The notes under the pieces were generated by a model. That model ran no database searches. It was not told the origin of the DNA and was given only the letters and a program-made list of their open reading frames with translations. From Petunia secreta (Eukaryota; Streptophyta; Magnoliopsida; Solanales; Solanaceae): a DNA stretch of 64,000 bases. Shown in pieces: positions 10,106 to 22,419 of the stretch. Location: NCBI GenBank assembly GCA_029990175.1, contig JARKIP010000065.1, positions 8,312,501 through 8,376,500 of the forward strand, given 5' to 3'. Within the stretch, counting starts at the first letter, position 1. Every line of letters starts with the position of its first letter. The translations under genes were made by a program, and so were the position numbers.

Positions 10106-10540
10106 TCACCTTAGCCATAAGCCATCTTTTGTCCAGTGGGATTTAGACTAGTTCTAGTTCCTTAGTCCTTTCCTTTTCTAGTTTCTGAATAATTTTGTAG
10201 TACTAGCTTGTATCCCCTGGTCTAACCTTTTGTTAATGATGACTTGTCTTTGATGGCTAATATCATTGTTATGTAGTTGCTTTAGTCTGAATTGTGTTCG
10301 CATTTTGAGTTGCCTCAAATGGCCATGTGCTGATTATTCTAACACTTGAATTATGTTTTATGCAACCTTTTAAATGATGCCAAAAAGGGGAAGAGTAAGT
10401 CTGATTTTGCGTGAACTTTATGCCTAATTGAAAATCTGATCCTCAATGATAAATAAGTCTCTACTGATTGCTTTTGAGCTTTAAGTTGTACTTCAGGACA
10501 TTAAGGATATACAGCTATGCTTATGAATTTGTCATCATCA
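10106..10540 (+). other. 3' untranslated region of element B
   Basis: This is T-rich sequence between the extra ORF and the polypurine tract with no coding signal. It contains one internal purine run at about 10381-10396 (CAAAAAGGGGAAGAG). Confidence 0.5.
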
Positions 10541-10553
10541 AAAAGGAAGAAAA
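10541..10553 (+). other. Element B polypurine tract
   Basis: AAAAGGAAGAAAA lies directly against the TG that starts the 3' LTR, the expected primer for plus-strand DNA synthesis. Confidence 0.75.
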
Positions 10554-11367
10554 TGTTAGCTTGGACAAGCTTGAAGTTTTGAATGATGATTAAGGGACTG
10601 ATTCAAAGGACCTGTTCCTTTGAATCACTGCAGCTAAATAGATAATTCATGCAAAATCATTTAAGCTGAGATATTATTAATTATCCTTAGACTAATGTTT
10701 ATCTTGATAATTATGCAGGTCTAAACGTGATATGAAAAGATTGCATAAATAATGGATAAGGGCTAAAGATTAGGATGCTTAAATTGAAGAGTTCAATTAG
10801 GACTCAAACTCTTGGGAGCTTTAGAGTTCTAATTGCTCAAGACTTCTTAGCTGCTGAATCTATAAAATGAGGAACATATCAGCTATTGAAGTATGCAAAA
10901 ATACAGAGAGAATCGAGCAAAGCATTAAAAGAGACGTTATCTTATTTGTATAATCAGTAAGCTAAGGAAACTAAGTAAGAACATGTTCCTTAGATTGAGT
11001 CTTGTAAAATTTCAGTCTTAGTTCAACTGTAGTAGGTATTATCGAGTTGTATCTTTTCAGTTCAAGTCGTGTACTTGACGAAGCTTCACTGATCGTGAAA
11101 GAGGTTACTAAAGGATTAGAGTTAGTCCTAGGTTAGTAAGAAGTTAGTCTTGTAACCAAGTCGGTCTTTTACATAGTGAAGTTGAAATCCTACTTCGAAG
11201 AGTAGGTCGTGGTTTTTTGATCCCGAGTTCAAGGGATTTTTCCACGCTAATATTGGGTGTTCATTTACTTACAGTTTTAATTCCGCATGTAACATAGTAA
11301 AGGAACACATTTTAAGGAACTGGTCCATAAAATAGTAAAGTGGTGTATCTTGGGAAATATCAATACA
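10554..11367 (+). repeat. Element B 3' LTR (about 814 bp)
   Basis: It starts TGTTAGCTTGG after the polypurine tract and ends at a CAATACA, giving TGT/ACA termini. A TATA-like box lies at 10859-10868 (TCTATAAAAT). The general layout matches the LTR of element A, including a stretch near 11215 (GGTTTTTTGATCCCGAG) similar to the inner part of that LTR. The 3' boundary is inferred, because the 5' LTR is outside the window. Confidence 0.7.
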
Positions 11368-14300
11368 AGATTAGAAAAAATATTACCTAGTGCAAATTTT
11401 CTTTGAGCTAACAGTAGTGAAGAACCACACTTGTCCAAAGCCAACAAGCAATAGCAAAGAAACCGAATGACCAACAACGATAGGCCTTTTAAAACTCCCT
11501 TAAACTTGTTATTTAACACCAATATTTATACCCCAAAAGACTTTAGATGTTAAAGTCTTTGGTTCTAAACCTTACCCTAGCTCTCTTGTATTTTCTTACG
11601 TTTTCTTCTCTCTATTTATTCCCAAGAATCAGATTTTTTTTTAATCTCATCCTTTCTGTTTTTCTCTCTATTTTTCAGCCTATCCACTTTCTAAATAAGA
11701 AGCCAAAGCTTTCTATTTATAGCCTAAAGGAGAGAGTGAGAGGGGGTGGTATTTGGGCAAGCACATGCCCCCTACTTGAGTACCTTTTCACATCCCCTAT
11801 TTTCTGTAAGATACAGCTGCTACAGCTGCCTTTATACACTGTTTCAGCCACCTAAGTGTCAAAAAATCTTAAAAAACAAAGCCGTCCAGGGATATGACAG
11901 CCATGGGCTTGGAGTCTTTGGCTTGTTTGGCTCAAACTAACAAGTTCAAGCCCAACTTTCACTTAAAAAACTGCACTACTGCACTACTATTTTCAGCCTA
12001 CAAAATTGCTTGGATTTTCTTAAAGGGCTGGCTGAATTTGCCAGAGTAAGTCCCAGCCTTTACTACAAAAATGACTCAAGTCACAAAACCAAGAAAGAAC
12101 CAATCAAATTAAAACTAAAGTAACCAATAGCTCACAGCTAACCAATTCAAGACCTTACCTACTGAGCCAAAGCCAAATTTTCAATGACTTGATCCAAGAA
12201 ACAAATTATTTCAACCATGAAAACTAACCAAATCTTGATCAAGTCCTGAGATGGCCAGATTTGACCTTCTAGACTTCCAAACCCAACTAGATAGCCCAAG
12301 TTCACTCTCAATAAACTCTCAACTTGTCATTAAGCAAGCTTGAACTAAAGCAAAGTCAAAGAGCAAGCTTAAACAAATCTAGAAACAATCTGAGGGAATC
12401 GTCCTAATGCATTTCACCTCAACTCACCAACACGAAACAATATATATACGAGTTTTATCATAAAATAAAATCAAAAAATCCACCATTTATACTTAGCTCA
12501 CGCAACAATCATTTAACGGCTAAATGATGAACTTTTTTAAACGATGTAGGCTTTCAAGCTTTACAAATTCGACCAATTTCAAACTAGATATTCAAGCCAA
12601 CAAACAAAGACATGTTTAACAATTCATACAACAAAGAAATGACTTTTATGAAAATAGATTGCCAACCGACACGAACTTAACAACTGAAACATTCATGCCA
12701 ATATACAATCGATTCGCTAACTAACAAGGACGAGTTTCTAGCATACGAACTGATTTTTAATTTATGACTCAACGTTAAACTAGATCAACATGGTGACTTT
12801 ATTCCATCACACCGCACACTACAAATAGGCAAAGAAGACAACTAACTAATTCATGACCAAGCACAAGCACGAGGCAGGACAAATCAACAGTGAACGCAAA
12901 CTCGTTTTCCTCTTTAATTTATGAGCAAAGATAAAGCATACAATAATATGGAACCTCATTCCTTTTATGACTAACAACTAATCATGGAACAAGCTAATTA
13001 CATAATGTTAAACTAAAAATCTGAACTATTTCTAAGCCTAAATCACATGGAAAAAAATATGAATCAGGTAGAAAAGGTAATGGTTCTTTTTCTAACCCGT
13101 TTGCAACACTGCATCGCCACCAATCATCACCATCACTACCTCATCCCAGCGCCACTGTCACGGCCCCGACATCATCGTTATGGTAGTGTCGCCACCACAA
13201 AATTAACAAAATAGGGCAGCTTTGCCCGCATCGTCACTGCCTAAAGTTGTAGCATCGCTATCATTGTCTCGCCACTGCTTCACTCATCATCGCAGCCCCC
13301 ATTTTAACATTATAGCAGACACCCCCAAGTTCAAATTTTCAGCACCAAGAAACAATCACCAAAGGCACAAATTGCTCCACCCGTGATCCACCAAAACAGC
13401 TCCAAAACAGTCATCATCACTGCCTAAGTTCCGAACCAAAGCCACCATAACAGCCAGCTCAAAACTCCATCACATGAATCAGCACCCAAACTAATACTAA
13501 GCATCTTCTCAACATCGTCATCATAACAAAAAAAATCAACATAGCAGCCCCCACCCGCACCACGACACAAACAACAAAACACAACATGAACCCCAAAAGA
13601 TTAAATGGAAAAGGGCAGCGGAGGAGGAGAAAAATGAATAGTATTTCATGAAAAATTACCTTCATAATAGTGTAGAGAAGAGTGACAAGAGGACGGTGTT
13701 GTAAGGTTTACCGGAGAAACATGAGTGGACGCCGAAGTTGGTGTTTAGCCGTCACTTTCAACATTTGATCTGTGCAAAATGGCTATGATTTTGGAAAACA
13801 TACTTGCAGAAATGGATAGAGGGTCTCGAGAGCTTTCCGGAAAGGTATAATTTTTATTTTTGACAACCGGAAGGCAGCGGTCTAGCGGTGGAAAGGTGGA
13901 GATAAGGTGAGTGCTGGTGGTGCTGTATTTTTCCAGTGAGCCTACAAAATTTGGCCAGAGCCTCCCTATTTTTTCTGAATTTTGTGTAAAAATGAGAGTG
14001 TGAAGGCTTTAGGGTTTATATAGGTGGGTGTTTGGGTCGGGTTGTGGGTCTTGGGACACAGAATTGGGTCAAAGTTTAATGGACTAATTTTTTTTCAATT
14101 AAATTGGCCCAAATGATATTTCATCCTAATTCAAAACACAACCTTTAACTTAATTAATTAATACAAAATCATAACTAAGAAATCATAGAATTTATAATTA
14201 AAATACAACAACAAATCAAAAAAACTAATCATAGAAACTATATTTATTGGGACAAATTTTAGTATTTTTTCCTAATTAATCAAGAATAGCTTAGAAGAAA

Positions 14301-14392
14301 GTAAAAATAAACAAAAAATTTCTAGAAATTTAGAATGGCTATCTTAAGTTTTATTTTAAATTTTCGTGCCAAAATTAGGTGATTACAACTGT
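11368..14392. repeat. Non-coding, LTR-like AT-rich region
   Basis: No reading frame here resembles a known protein. The right part has a TATA-like box (TTTATATAGG, about 14017-14026) followed by G/T-rich sequence, and the end reads AAAATTAGGTGATTACA, like the 3' terminus of large plant gypsy LTRs. A stretch at 13100-13330 is rich in CAC/CATC triplets. It may be one large LTR of an Ogre/Tat type, but no second copy is present to prove it. Confidence 0.35.
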
Positions 14393-15432
14393 CATTATAT
14401 ACAACGGGGACACATCCCCGTTCTTGATGTTTGCAAGGGTCCGCACCCTATTCATCAATAAAACTACTATTTTTAGTCAGTTGTACTTGTTTATTCAGAT
14501 CCATCTACGATCCAAATATTCATAGCCCCGGCCAGACCTAAGTTGAAGTAATACGCTCACTTCTTGCTACAAAAAGTAGGGTATACTGCTCGCTTAGAGC
14601 TAGACAACGTCTACCTCAGCCACCAGGCATTATTCGTAAGTTGAACTCGTTAATTCAACAACTGCACCTACACGCCGACAAGGACGCCTGTTCCCGTAGT
14701 GCCAGAAAGTCTTAAATACTCGAGTAATTAAGCAGAGACGTTAGAAGTCGGACACAAAAGTGCCTGTTATCACACGGGCTAAAGTCGTCCCTTTGTGGGC
14801 ACAAATAACCATCTCCTATTGATGCAATATAGCCGCCAAATATTGGTGCACAACGGACGTAATTGCCAAGAGCAGGCCCACTGATAAACGTTCTTAAACG
14901 ATTTAAACAGTCAGGATGACCAGAAGCCATCTAATCCTTAGATGCACAAAATATACTGCTTGACAATACATTACAAAGCATGTAATAACACAATTACGTA
15001 CACAAATATTGATGAACGATAGTTTTATTAATAAACAGCCTGTAGGTTCATAATATACAATTAGTTCTTCCTGAATACAACATTTGTTTTATAATAATTG
15101 TAGAAAAATAAAAGGAAAGACTAAATTCGCATGTTCCTTCGAATTTGCATGGCCGAAGACTCTACATCTGGATTGTAGCTCTTGCACCGAAGTCTATCCC
15201 GGCAATAAAAGGCAAAATTCTAAGTTGATACCTAAGCAGCAACATCTTTGTGATGCTGCACCATAGGAATTGGGAAAATTAGCCCAACTGAGGATCCCTC
15301 GGTAGAAAGATGGAGGCAGCGGAACCGGCACCTAAGACTTCACTTGGATTCACTTGAAGAGACTCCAATGAGGAACCCCCGTGAATCTCAGAAACATCTT
15401 ATACTCCCTCTTCCCCGAACAATTAAAAGCTT
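14393..15432 (+). other. Pol-to-LTR region of element E, first part
   Basis: Long 3' region before the LTR, conserved at nucleotide level in E, G and H. Open frames here are short and not shared as proteins between the copies. No pol sequence is present. Confidence 0.55.
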
Positions 15433-15663
15433 ATGCAAATTCCAAAACTGAGGAACATGCCAGAATTATACAACTACCCTGAATGCTGTTGGTATGGAGA
15501 ATTCTCTCGGGCGTTAATCACTCGAAGAGGGAGAGGATATCCAAGGGGCGCACTCCTCGTGCAAAAGAAGTTGCTTGCGGGATACATTCCCATGCAACTG
15601 GAAGATGAACGACTAAAAAAGCTCAAATGGGATGGCATTCCTCTACTGACGCGTGCCATATGA
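15433..15663 (+). CDS. Short ORF shared by Tat-like elements E and G
   Basis: This 76-codon frame has an in-frame stop a few codons before its ATG. Its first 23 codons match the equivalent frame of element G (37550-37768, minus), which occupies the same place and sense: MQ-PKLRN-PELYNYPE-C-YGE. Several differences between the two are synonymous, including leucine codons changed at two positions (CTG/TTA). After about codon 33 the two copies drift out of frame through small indels, and the DNA becomes alignable again near the stop (TGACAAGAAG follows in both). The product is unknown. It may be a real small protein, the remnant of a longer extra ORF, or chance; the synonymous pattern is suggestive only. 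Confidence 0.35.
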   Translation: MQIPKLRNMPELYNYPECCWYGEFSRALITRRGRGYPRGALLVQKKLLAGYIPMQLEDERLKKLKWDGIPLLTRAI

Positions 15664-16300
15664 CAAGAAGAATATCACAACAATCATCACGCATAAAGAC
15701 GGATATACCGAAATCAACGTGTCTACCATAGCAAGGACATTCCGAAGAACATCTTCATCAGAATCCCGGTCAAATTTTATGACTCAGGGGACTCCATTCA
15801 CTCCTTTACATATGAAGAAAGAATAGAAGGTGGCTATAGATGAGTTTTCTCCTACAATTTCCTCATGCATCATCCATTCAGAATGCAGAAGATTCACTGA
15901 AAATATCAAACCAGGGTCGATGGCAAGCATCTTTTAAGAAAAAGAAGTTCCTTACTATCAAAAGGAATTGATGAGAAAGTGAAGTATTTTTCTGAAGAGG
16001 AGTTTTTAATTTTTCCACTGGCATGAAGTCTCTATTTATAGGCGAGAAAGAGATAAAGATTATATGCGAAAAAAATAGGCGTCATTATTGCTGAAGATAC
16101 GAAACGATTCGTAGCAGTTAATAGCAGTTCTCAGAAAGGTGCATGGAATCGATGTCAACCAATCATAGGGAAGCACGCGAAATTCTCGAAAAAATCATCT
16201 TTCTTGGTCAAAAAGACTACGAGTCTTAAGGAGTTAGTGAGATATCTTTTCACATCCATGCCGCTTTCACTTCCTGACTGCTTGTGTCTGTACTCAGCAA
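15664..16300 (+). other. Element E region between the short ORF and the polypurine tract
   Basis: No coding signal. It is conserved with element G at 36990-37550 (minus), for example the words for AAGAATATCACAACAA and the stretch before the LTR (AGATATCTTTTCACATC). Confidence 0.5.
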
Positions 16301-16316
16301 GTGGAGGGGGACTGAC
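16301..16316 (+). other. Element E polypurine tract
   Basis: GTGGAGGGGGACTGAC precedes the LTR start. Element G has the corresponding GAGTGGGGGGGCTGAC on its own strand. Confidence 0.65.
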
Positions 16317-16822
16317 TGTGTGGAAAAAAAATACGCCACCTACTATTACGGGGATATGAGTCCAGCTAGCGAAACTAAACTTATCTTACAAGTCACCAGG
16401 CGCAGAGGATACACGTCCGCTCCTGGAGCCAACAACCATTTAGGCGGCACAGTCATAGGACACAAGGTATATATCCCGCCGCCGCCTAGGATTTACAGTC
16501 TCTTAGTTAGGGTTTAGTATCTATCACCACCTTGAGTTATAGGCCCATAACCTTATTAGTCTTTGTATTTTACCTTATTTAGGACTGTGTATCACTACTA
16601 TAAATACCCCTCCTTACATTATATTATACATAAGGCGATTCACCATAGAATCCGGCTATCCTCAAGAAATAAGAATTACTCTGCCTTTTATTGCTTATTT
16701 CTTCTTGTTTACTTATAACTATTTTTGTTATATTTACTTACTTTTCCATCATAATTACTGTATTGCTTATGAGCCCAACCATAATTAATTGTTTAACATA
16801 CGTATAATTTTAAGCATAAACA
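16317..16822 (+). repeat. Element E 3' LTR (about 506 bp)
   Basis: It starts TGTGTGGAAAA and ends AAGCATAAACA. It shares ordered words with the LTRs at 36469-36970, 43005-43498 and 46190-46640: ATACGCCACCTACTATTA, GGGGATA, TATAGGCCCATAACC and ATTAGTCTTTGTATTTTA. A TATA-like box lies at about 16597-16605 (CTATAAATA). Confidence 0.8.
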
Positions 16823-17816
16823 AAAACTGCACTTGTAACAGTAAGTAGTTAAGCAAACAAAGCATAGAAGAAATAAGCTTAAAAGCATAACAACAATGAA
16901 ATGAGTATTTGAATAGTAACAAGCACAAATTCGATCATAACACGGATAACACACAAACTAGGTGAGCCATGACACAGTTCCAGTTGAAATTCTAGAACAC
17001 CAACAAATCACAAGCACTAACAAACAGCACAAAAATCTCAGATCCACAAGCGGTATCGAACCAGCAATTTGAAGGCAGCAACAATAGTTACACGACGTAG
17101 AGGAGAAAAACGCCGATATGACTTGGCAGCGTCACTGCAACTCCCCCACTCCCTTTTCAGTTTCAGTCACAAATTAACAATAACAGGGTCCCCGGTCGCT
17201 GCTAGTGGTGGTTGTAATTTGCCTTGCCACTGCCCTATTTCTGTCTCACCGGTATTTTCGGTGGAGGTGGTGGCTTTTCTATTGCTCGTTTTTGCTTTTG
17301 AACTCGTGTATTCCCTGATCTCCTTCTCTGCTCACGGTCCCCTCTCTGCTTTACTGGACGTATGTGTGTATGCGTATATTGTATCTGTTTCTTTTTTTTT
17401 TTCTGGAGGTGGTGGTTGCTTCTCCCCCGCCCCCATTTTTTATCTAATCACTCGTGTCTCATGCCTAATGCTATTCACTATATATATAGCAGTTCCAATT
17501 GTAATTGACTGTTTGAAGATAGAGTAATCTTTGGGATATTGTAGAGGTTTGGATTTTTTTTTCAAAAATAGGAGAATGGAGAGATTGGGGGGTGATTAAG
17601 AGAGATTGTGGGTGATATAGGAATTCTGATGTTGGGGAGTTTATTTTGAATGTTGGAGGAGAAAAATAGGGAGTGTGGGATTGGGCTTTTTCTTTTTAAT
17701 GGGCTTGAAAGAATTTATTCAAAAAATATAAAAAAATATATGGAAGAAAGAAAAAAGGAAAAATATATGGTGCAATTAACTTTAAAAATATAAGAAAAGT
17801 ATGTGGTTAGGCAACT
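16823..17816. repeat. Non-coding LTR-like region
   Basis: No recognisable protein. The composition resembles 13600-14390: a TATA-like stretch (ACTATATATATAGCAG, about 17478-17493) followed by G-rich sequence and a TGGGCTT segment. It may be another part of the same type of large LTR, separated by element E. A 152-codon open frame at 17069 looks fortuitous. Confidence 0.3.
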
Positions 17817-19187
17817 TGATGTTTGGCAATATTTGCCTATTTTACCTTAATATTTCCTTGCATTTTGATACGTTATTTGCCCATTGCACGAAATAATTGC
17901 GATTGTTGCGCTCATCTATTGTGTTTTTGATTTTAGGAATGGTTTGGATGAATACGAGTGCAAACGGAGCGAAGATTGATACAATCGAGCTAGAAATTGA
18001 TGAACTTAGCTAATTGTGGGATATGACATAAGAACGCAAAGCTATGGTGCAATCTGTGGATCTGTCGTAGCTTCAAACTTTGGAAAGCCATGAGCCATGC
18101 GACGCTTAGGGTATAGCGCACGACATCCAGATGCTATGTGCCATGTGAAACCTTCCGTATAGCGCGCGACATCCAGAGGCTATGAGCCATGGGACGCCCA
18201 GAGAAAGCTTTTGGAGATTTGAGCACCACTGTTGTGGCAATGCTATGAGCCATGCGATGCTTGCCCTATGGCTTTTAGTTCAGCAACCCCAACTTTTCCA
18301 ACTTAGTTTAGGCTTTGGTTTAACTTATCCTAGCACTTTGTAAACACTATAAATACATTATTAGGAGGTCTTTTTAGTGGGGGAAGACGTGGAGGAGAGC
18401 AAGGAAACCCTAGATATCTTCTAAACAAGTTCTTTCTCTCTTTCTCTTATTCTTCTCCTTAATTCTATATTTTATTCATTCTAGGGTTAGAGAAATTACA
18501 TGAAGGTTGATGTTTGAAAGTTGATTTCTTCCTATTGATTTAACATTACAGATTGTTTATTCTTTCTTGAGCCTAATTATTTTGTTATTAGGGCCTGATA
18601 TTGAACACTATCTACGGTTTACAAGTTGAACTCGACAAAGGGAACTTGTGAACGCAAATAAGAAAGAATAGGGCTTGATTGTGAACCTGGGCATCAGGAA
18701 ATCGATTTGCAGGTAGGATAGACATATACCTATTCGCCTTGCTTAGCTAAATACAGAGTTCTTTAATGCATGCATGTAATTTAATTCCATAGACATATAG
18801 GCGTTAGAGTAGCTTGCATAGACTCGTGAATAATCGAAAGGTTTTCACGAATATAATTAACCTGTTAGTTAGCAATCTAGGAAATCAAGAAGTAGAATTA
18901 ACTGGAAAACTCAACTGGATTGTTTGTAGCTCTGACTCTGGACCGTTTCTCTTTTATTGATAACAACCTATAATTTGCTCTCTATTACTTGACTTCAATT
19001 ACTCGTTTTTAAGTATTGCTTTAGTTAGTAAAAATCACAATCACTATTGTAAAAGATCCCTGAATAGTTTTTAAGAAATGATTTGCTAGGATTCAGTCTA
19101 AACAATAGTCCTCGTGGGAACGATACTCGACTCACTACTTTATTACTTTTCGACCTCGTGTACTTGTGTGTGCATTTTGGAGCAACA
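17817..19187 (+). repeat. Element D 5' LTR (1371 bp)
   Basis: It runs from TGATGTTTGGCAATA to GAGCAACA just before the primer-binding site. A TATA-like box lies at 18349-18357 (CTATAAATA). It carries a 46-bp tandem repeat listed separately. The first 1358 bp are matched by the split 3' copy. Confidence 0.85.
18092..18200 (+). repeat. 46-bp tandem repeat inside the D LTR
   Basis: Two full copies and a partial third, each starting around GCCATG and containing GTATAGCGC-CGACATCCAGA. The same array is in the 3' LTR at about 22690-22805. A related GAGCCATGCGATGCTTGCC follows at about 18246. Confidence 0.7.
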
Positions 19188-19192
19188 AGTTT

Positions 19193-19210
19193 TTGGCGCC
19201 ATTACCGGGG
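19193..19210 (+). other. Element D primer-binding site
   Basis: TTGGCGCCATTACCGGGG follows the 5' LTR. TTGGCGCC-type primer sites are typical of Athila and Tat elements. The exact tRNA is not assigned. Confidence 0.7.
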
Positions 19211-19303
19211 ACTAAATAATTGACTGTTTTCTTTTTGAACAATTTATTATTTTCTATTCAGGTTTAATTTTTTGTCTAATTTATTTTTGTGTTACTTGTT
19301 AAC

Positions 19304-20139
19304 ATGGCATCTTTTAATGAAACTGGTCGAATGATAGTTGCCCAAAGTTTGGTGATCTTTGTTTACTGTGTGGAGAAACTCACTTGTGGGGAAATTGTCC
19401 AAGTCTTTCAACCCTACGAGACTGGTTATGTGAACTTTCTACAATATTTGACTGAAAGTTTTGCAAATTGTGTGGTGGTCTGTGGAATTCTTGTCCTAAG
19501 TGTCATACTCCTTCCCCAATCAATAGGTGTGATGATTCTAATAGTGTTTATGAGTTTGACAGGAGCGATAAAGTGCAGGTTGTTAGCGAAACTTGGATAA
19601 TGGAGCACATCAAACTCTTTGAAGCATATGGGGACTTCAGAAGTGCACTTACAAATATGACGAGACAGTTTATGGAAGAAAGAGTGGAGTGTAGACAAGA
19701 GATTGATTAATTTGGTTTAGCTATTCATGATCTACAGGCAAATTTGAGTGATATGGTTGAGGTGTCTAATGCCCAATTATCAATTTTCATGGATAGTAGA
19801 TTTGAGATAGAAGGGCTTAGGAGCCAATTTGAGGAGAAAAAAGTTGATTTTCTACCATTCGAACCAATATTAGTTGATGATACCGAAGTTGAAAAAATTA
19901 CATTAGAGTCAAGTGAGGAAAAAGAAAACATCATATTTGAGGACTCTAGTGTTTGTGCAAGTGAGGGAGTTAAAAGTAATGCAATTTTAGAATTAAAGCA
20001 CATTGCACCTCCTTCCAATCATTTCTCAAAATTGTGTTTGGATGGTGACATGAAAATTGAGCCACCTGAGCCTATGAAGAAACCAACGGAGGAGGAACAA
20101 GGTGCCTATATTTTTAAGTTTGTGATGCCGAGGAAATAA
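19304..20139 (+). pseudogene. Element D residual reading frame (gag-derived?)
   Basis: The ATG at 19304 (MASFNETGRM) opens a short frame. A neighbouring frame carries a Cys/His-rich stretch (LCLLCGETHLWGNCP) that resembles the Athila gag zinc knuckle, so a frameshift is likely near 19370. Frames at 19468-19710 and 19744-20139 continue with a coiled-coil-like acidic sequence (LRSQFEEKKVDFLPFEPI) and end at TAA 20137-20139 after VMPRK. The sequence after it carries GCGCTTCTTGGGAGGCAACC, a conserved stretch of Athila-like internal regions. It has no enzymatic domain. I read it as the remains of gag plus a linker of a non-autonomous element. Confidence 0.45.
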
Positions 20140-22419
20140 AACAACATCCCTCATTTAAAGGCTAAGAAGTGTAAAATGCGACATTGGTTACTTGGTCCTT
20201 TTGTATTTTTGCCACCACCCCGATACCATAGTCATAAGCTTGAGGCAAAGTTGGGGGATTCAATTGATAAGTTCAAGGTGGAGGCAAAAGTGATAAAGTT
20301 GTCTTCGTCGTGCCGCGGCGTTAAATCGAGCGCTTCTTGGGAGGCAACCCAATTTCTTACTTTACTTTTATTTATTTTTATTATTATTTTTATGGTTGTA
20401 TATTACTTTGGGTGATTCTTTTGATTGCAGGTTCATGTAATGTCGAGTTTAAGCGTGGGGTGTCCTCACCCCTGCCTAATATTGATGACCTGTTGGGGGA
20501 AGTCTGAGTACCTCATGTTATACGGAAGCTTGGAGGATGCTAGCACCAAGGGCTAGGCCATTTGGCCTTCAGGGAAGTTCCTTTACCTCATGTATTCTCT
20601 TTTTATCGCACCGAGGACATTGCTTAGTTTTAAGTGTGGGGTGGGGGAATTCCTGAAATTTTTGAGGTTATGGATGACTGTACCATTAGGATTTTTTTTT
20701 TCACAATTTTTATTTTTGTCACTTGATTTTATTTTTATTTGTTTCTTGCTTTAATATATAAAAAAAAGGAAAAAAATTAGAAAACTAATGAAAAATTTCA
20801 AAAAGATTTTCTTTTTAGTTTTAGTTAGTGGTAGATGTCATCCACCCTGTGGTTTTTCTTATGGCCTCGGTTACTTTTCATGGGTAGACCTTTGAACCGG
20901 ATAATTTTAATTTTTGTTAGGAGTAGTATAATATTAGTTAGTAGAATATTTTTAGGAAAATGGTAGAATGCTAGGTGCTTTTGATTTGTTTGATACCGGT
21001 AAATTTGGAGTTGAGCATATGCTATTTGTGAATCCTTTTTGGTCTTAAAATTGTGATGCATATCTAGAAAAATTTGAATGACCTTCTTGAGACACTTAAG
21101 TTCAAGTACTTGACTCTTTTGTGAACCATTGTACCTTAGTGCTTAAATTTCAAGAGTTGCACCTTATTTGCTTATACCGAGAGTTGGAATGAAACAGTCT
21201 TGAGTGAAGTATGTGCTATGTGTGATGTGAGGTATCCATTTTTATGTTCCGTGCTTGCATATTGATGTTTAGAACTTGCCCCGTATATGTTCAAAGCGAA
21301 ATCCTAGGTTTGCTCTAGTCGGGAGATGATACAGACATTTCTTTGATAAGCTCTTTTAGCCTTGATTAGCCTACCCTTTAATATTATCCTTATTAAGCCC
21401 TTTTGAGCCTATTGACCTTTTTATTGGCACCCACATTTCAAGCCTTATCCCTTTGTTCTTAATTATCTTCTTTTTGAACCCTTACTCCTTAGAGCACTTT
21501 AATTGAAATATTTGATGTTTATAGAGTTGTGGTAGGAGAAACTGGATTGCTTTTGAGTGGAACCAATGAAAGAAAAATATGGTGCATTTTGAAAAAACAA
21601 AAGTCATTGGCAAGGTTGAGAAAAAATATTGAAAAAAAAAGAAAAAAAAAGAGAGAAATAAAGAAAACAAAAGATATAAAATAAAAATCTCAATCCTTCC
21701 TAGTGTGTTGCAAAAAGTAAAGTTGCAAACTGCTTAAAATTGAAGGGGAAATCCTTGTGTGATGTTTGGGTGGTTGCTTGGTTGATTTTGAGAAGAATGG
21801 TGAAAATAAAAATTGAAAGTGATGTATTAAAGTGCTTAGGGAGGTAGTCACTATTTTATCCATATTTATCCTACCCGTCCTTTAGCCTACATTACAACCC
21901 TTAAAGTCCTAGTTAATCCCGATTGGAGTGAGCTTACATTAGTGGAGTCCTACTACACTACGGGCAAGCCTATGGTACGTTGTGTGGCACGTGAACTTCT
22001 TTTTGAGAGCGAGTGAATTCTTCCTATATTATGTCCCTAATCTATTCTTGAAATTTATTCTGTGTGTGATATTTGGGAAGCTCTCTTGAGTCATTATTTT
22101 TTGTGAGAGCACATGGTTTGCGCGAGATAGGTGAAGTTATTAACTTCTTGGTTGAGTGAATGAGTGTGATTTTGTGAAAGCTTGGTTTTATTGAGTCGAT
22201 TTTTGAGATTAAGATGTCTTGAGTTGGTTGTTCTAGTGTTTTAAAATTTGGTGAATTTTTGGCATGTTGTGAATCATATGGTATATATTTATGTTCTTGT
22301 TTAATGGTCGATATCAACCATAACCATAGGTAGACCTGTTCTACCAAGTTTTGGTATTTAGTTGGGGAGTTGTTTTTGGTGATTGCTCGAGGGCGAGCAA
22401 AGGTCTAAGTGTGGGGTGG
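20140..22419 (+). other. Element D internal non-coding region
   Basis: 2.3 kb, T-rich, without a credible ORF. It contains GCGCTTCTTGGGAGGCAACC near 20328 and several copies of the word AAGTGTGGGGTG (for example 20631 and 22407), the last forming the polypurine tract of the 3' LTR. A-rich runs lie at 20758-20800 and 21630-21690. Confidence 0.55.

Larger units (their letters stand above)
5496..11367 (+). mobile_element. Element B: SIRE-like Ty1/copia retrotransposon, 5' part cut off by A
   Basis: The visible part holds the integrase C-terminus, RT, RNase H, an extra env-like reading frame, a polypurine tract and the 3' LTR. Its gag, protease and most of integrase should lie beyond the left window edge, on the other side of element A. 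An extra ORF between pol and the 3' LTR is a known trait of the SIRE lineage. pol is damaged by two frameshifts and two in-frame stops, but the RT box YVDD is intact. Confidence 0.8.
14393..16822 (+). mobile_element. Element E: 3' end of a Tat-like gypsy retrotransposon
   Basis: The stretch 14430-15260 matches, in the same orientation, the region 62820-63480 of element H and, inverted, 38000-38700 of element G: the same ordered words such as CCACCAGGCATTA, AACTGCACCTACA and CTTAAATACTCGAG. It ends with a polypurine tract and an LTR (16317-16822) that resembles the LTRs of G and H. Everything upstream of the 3' non-coding zone is missing, so this is a truncated copy. Confidence 0.8.

Noticed and set aside
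14712..14930. Minus-strand 72-codon frame in element E
   Set aside because: It is antisense to the element and has no counterpart in sense or antisense in G or H; chance frame.
17069..17527. 152-codon open frame, possible small hydrophobic protein
   Set aside because: Low-complexity, Ser/Phe/Val-rich and lying over a TATA-like stretch in LTR-like sequence; no motif and no second copy.
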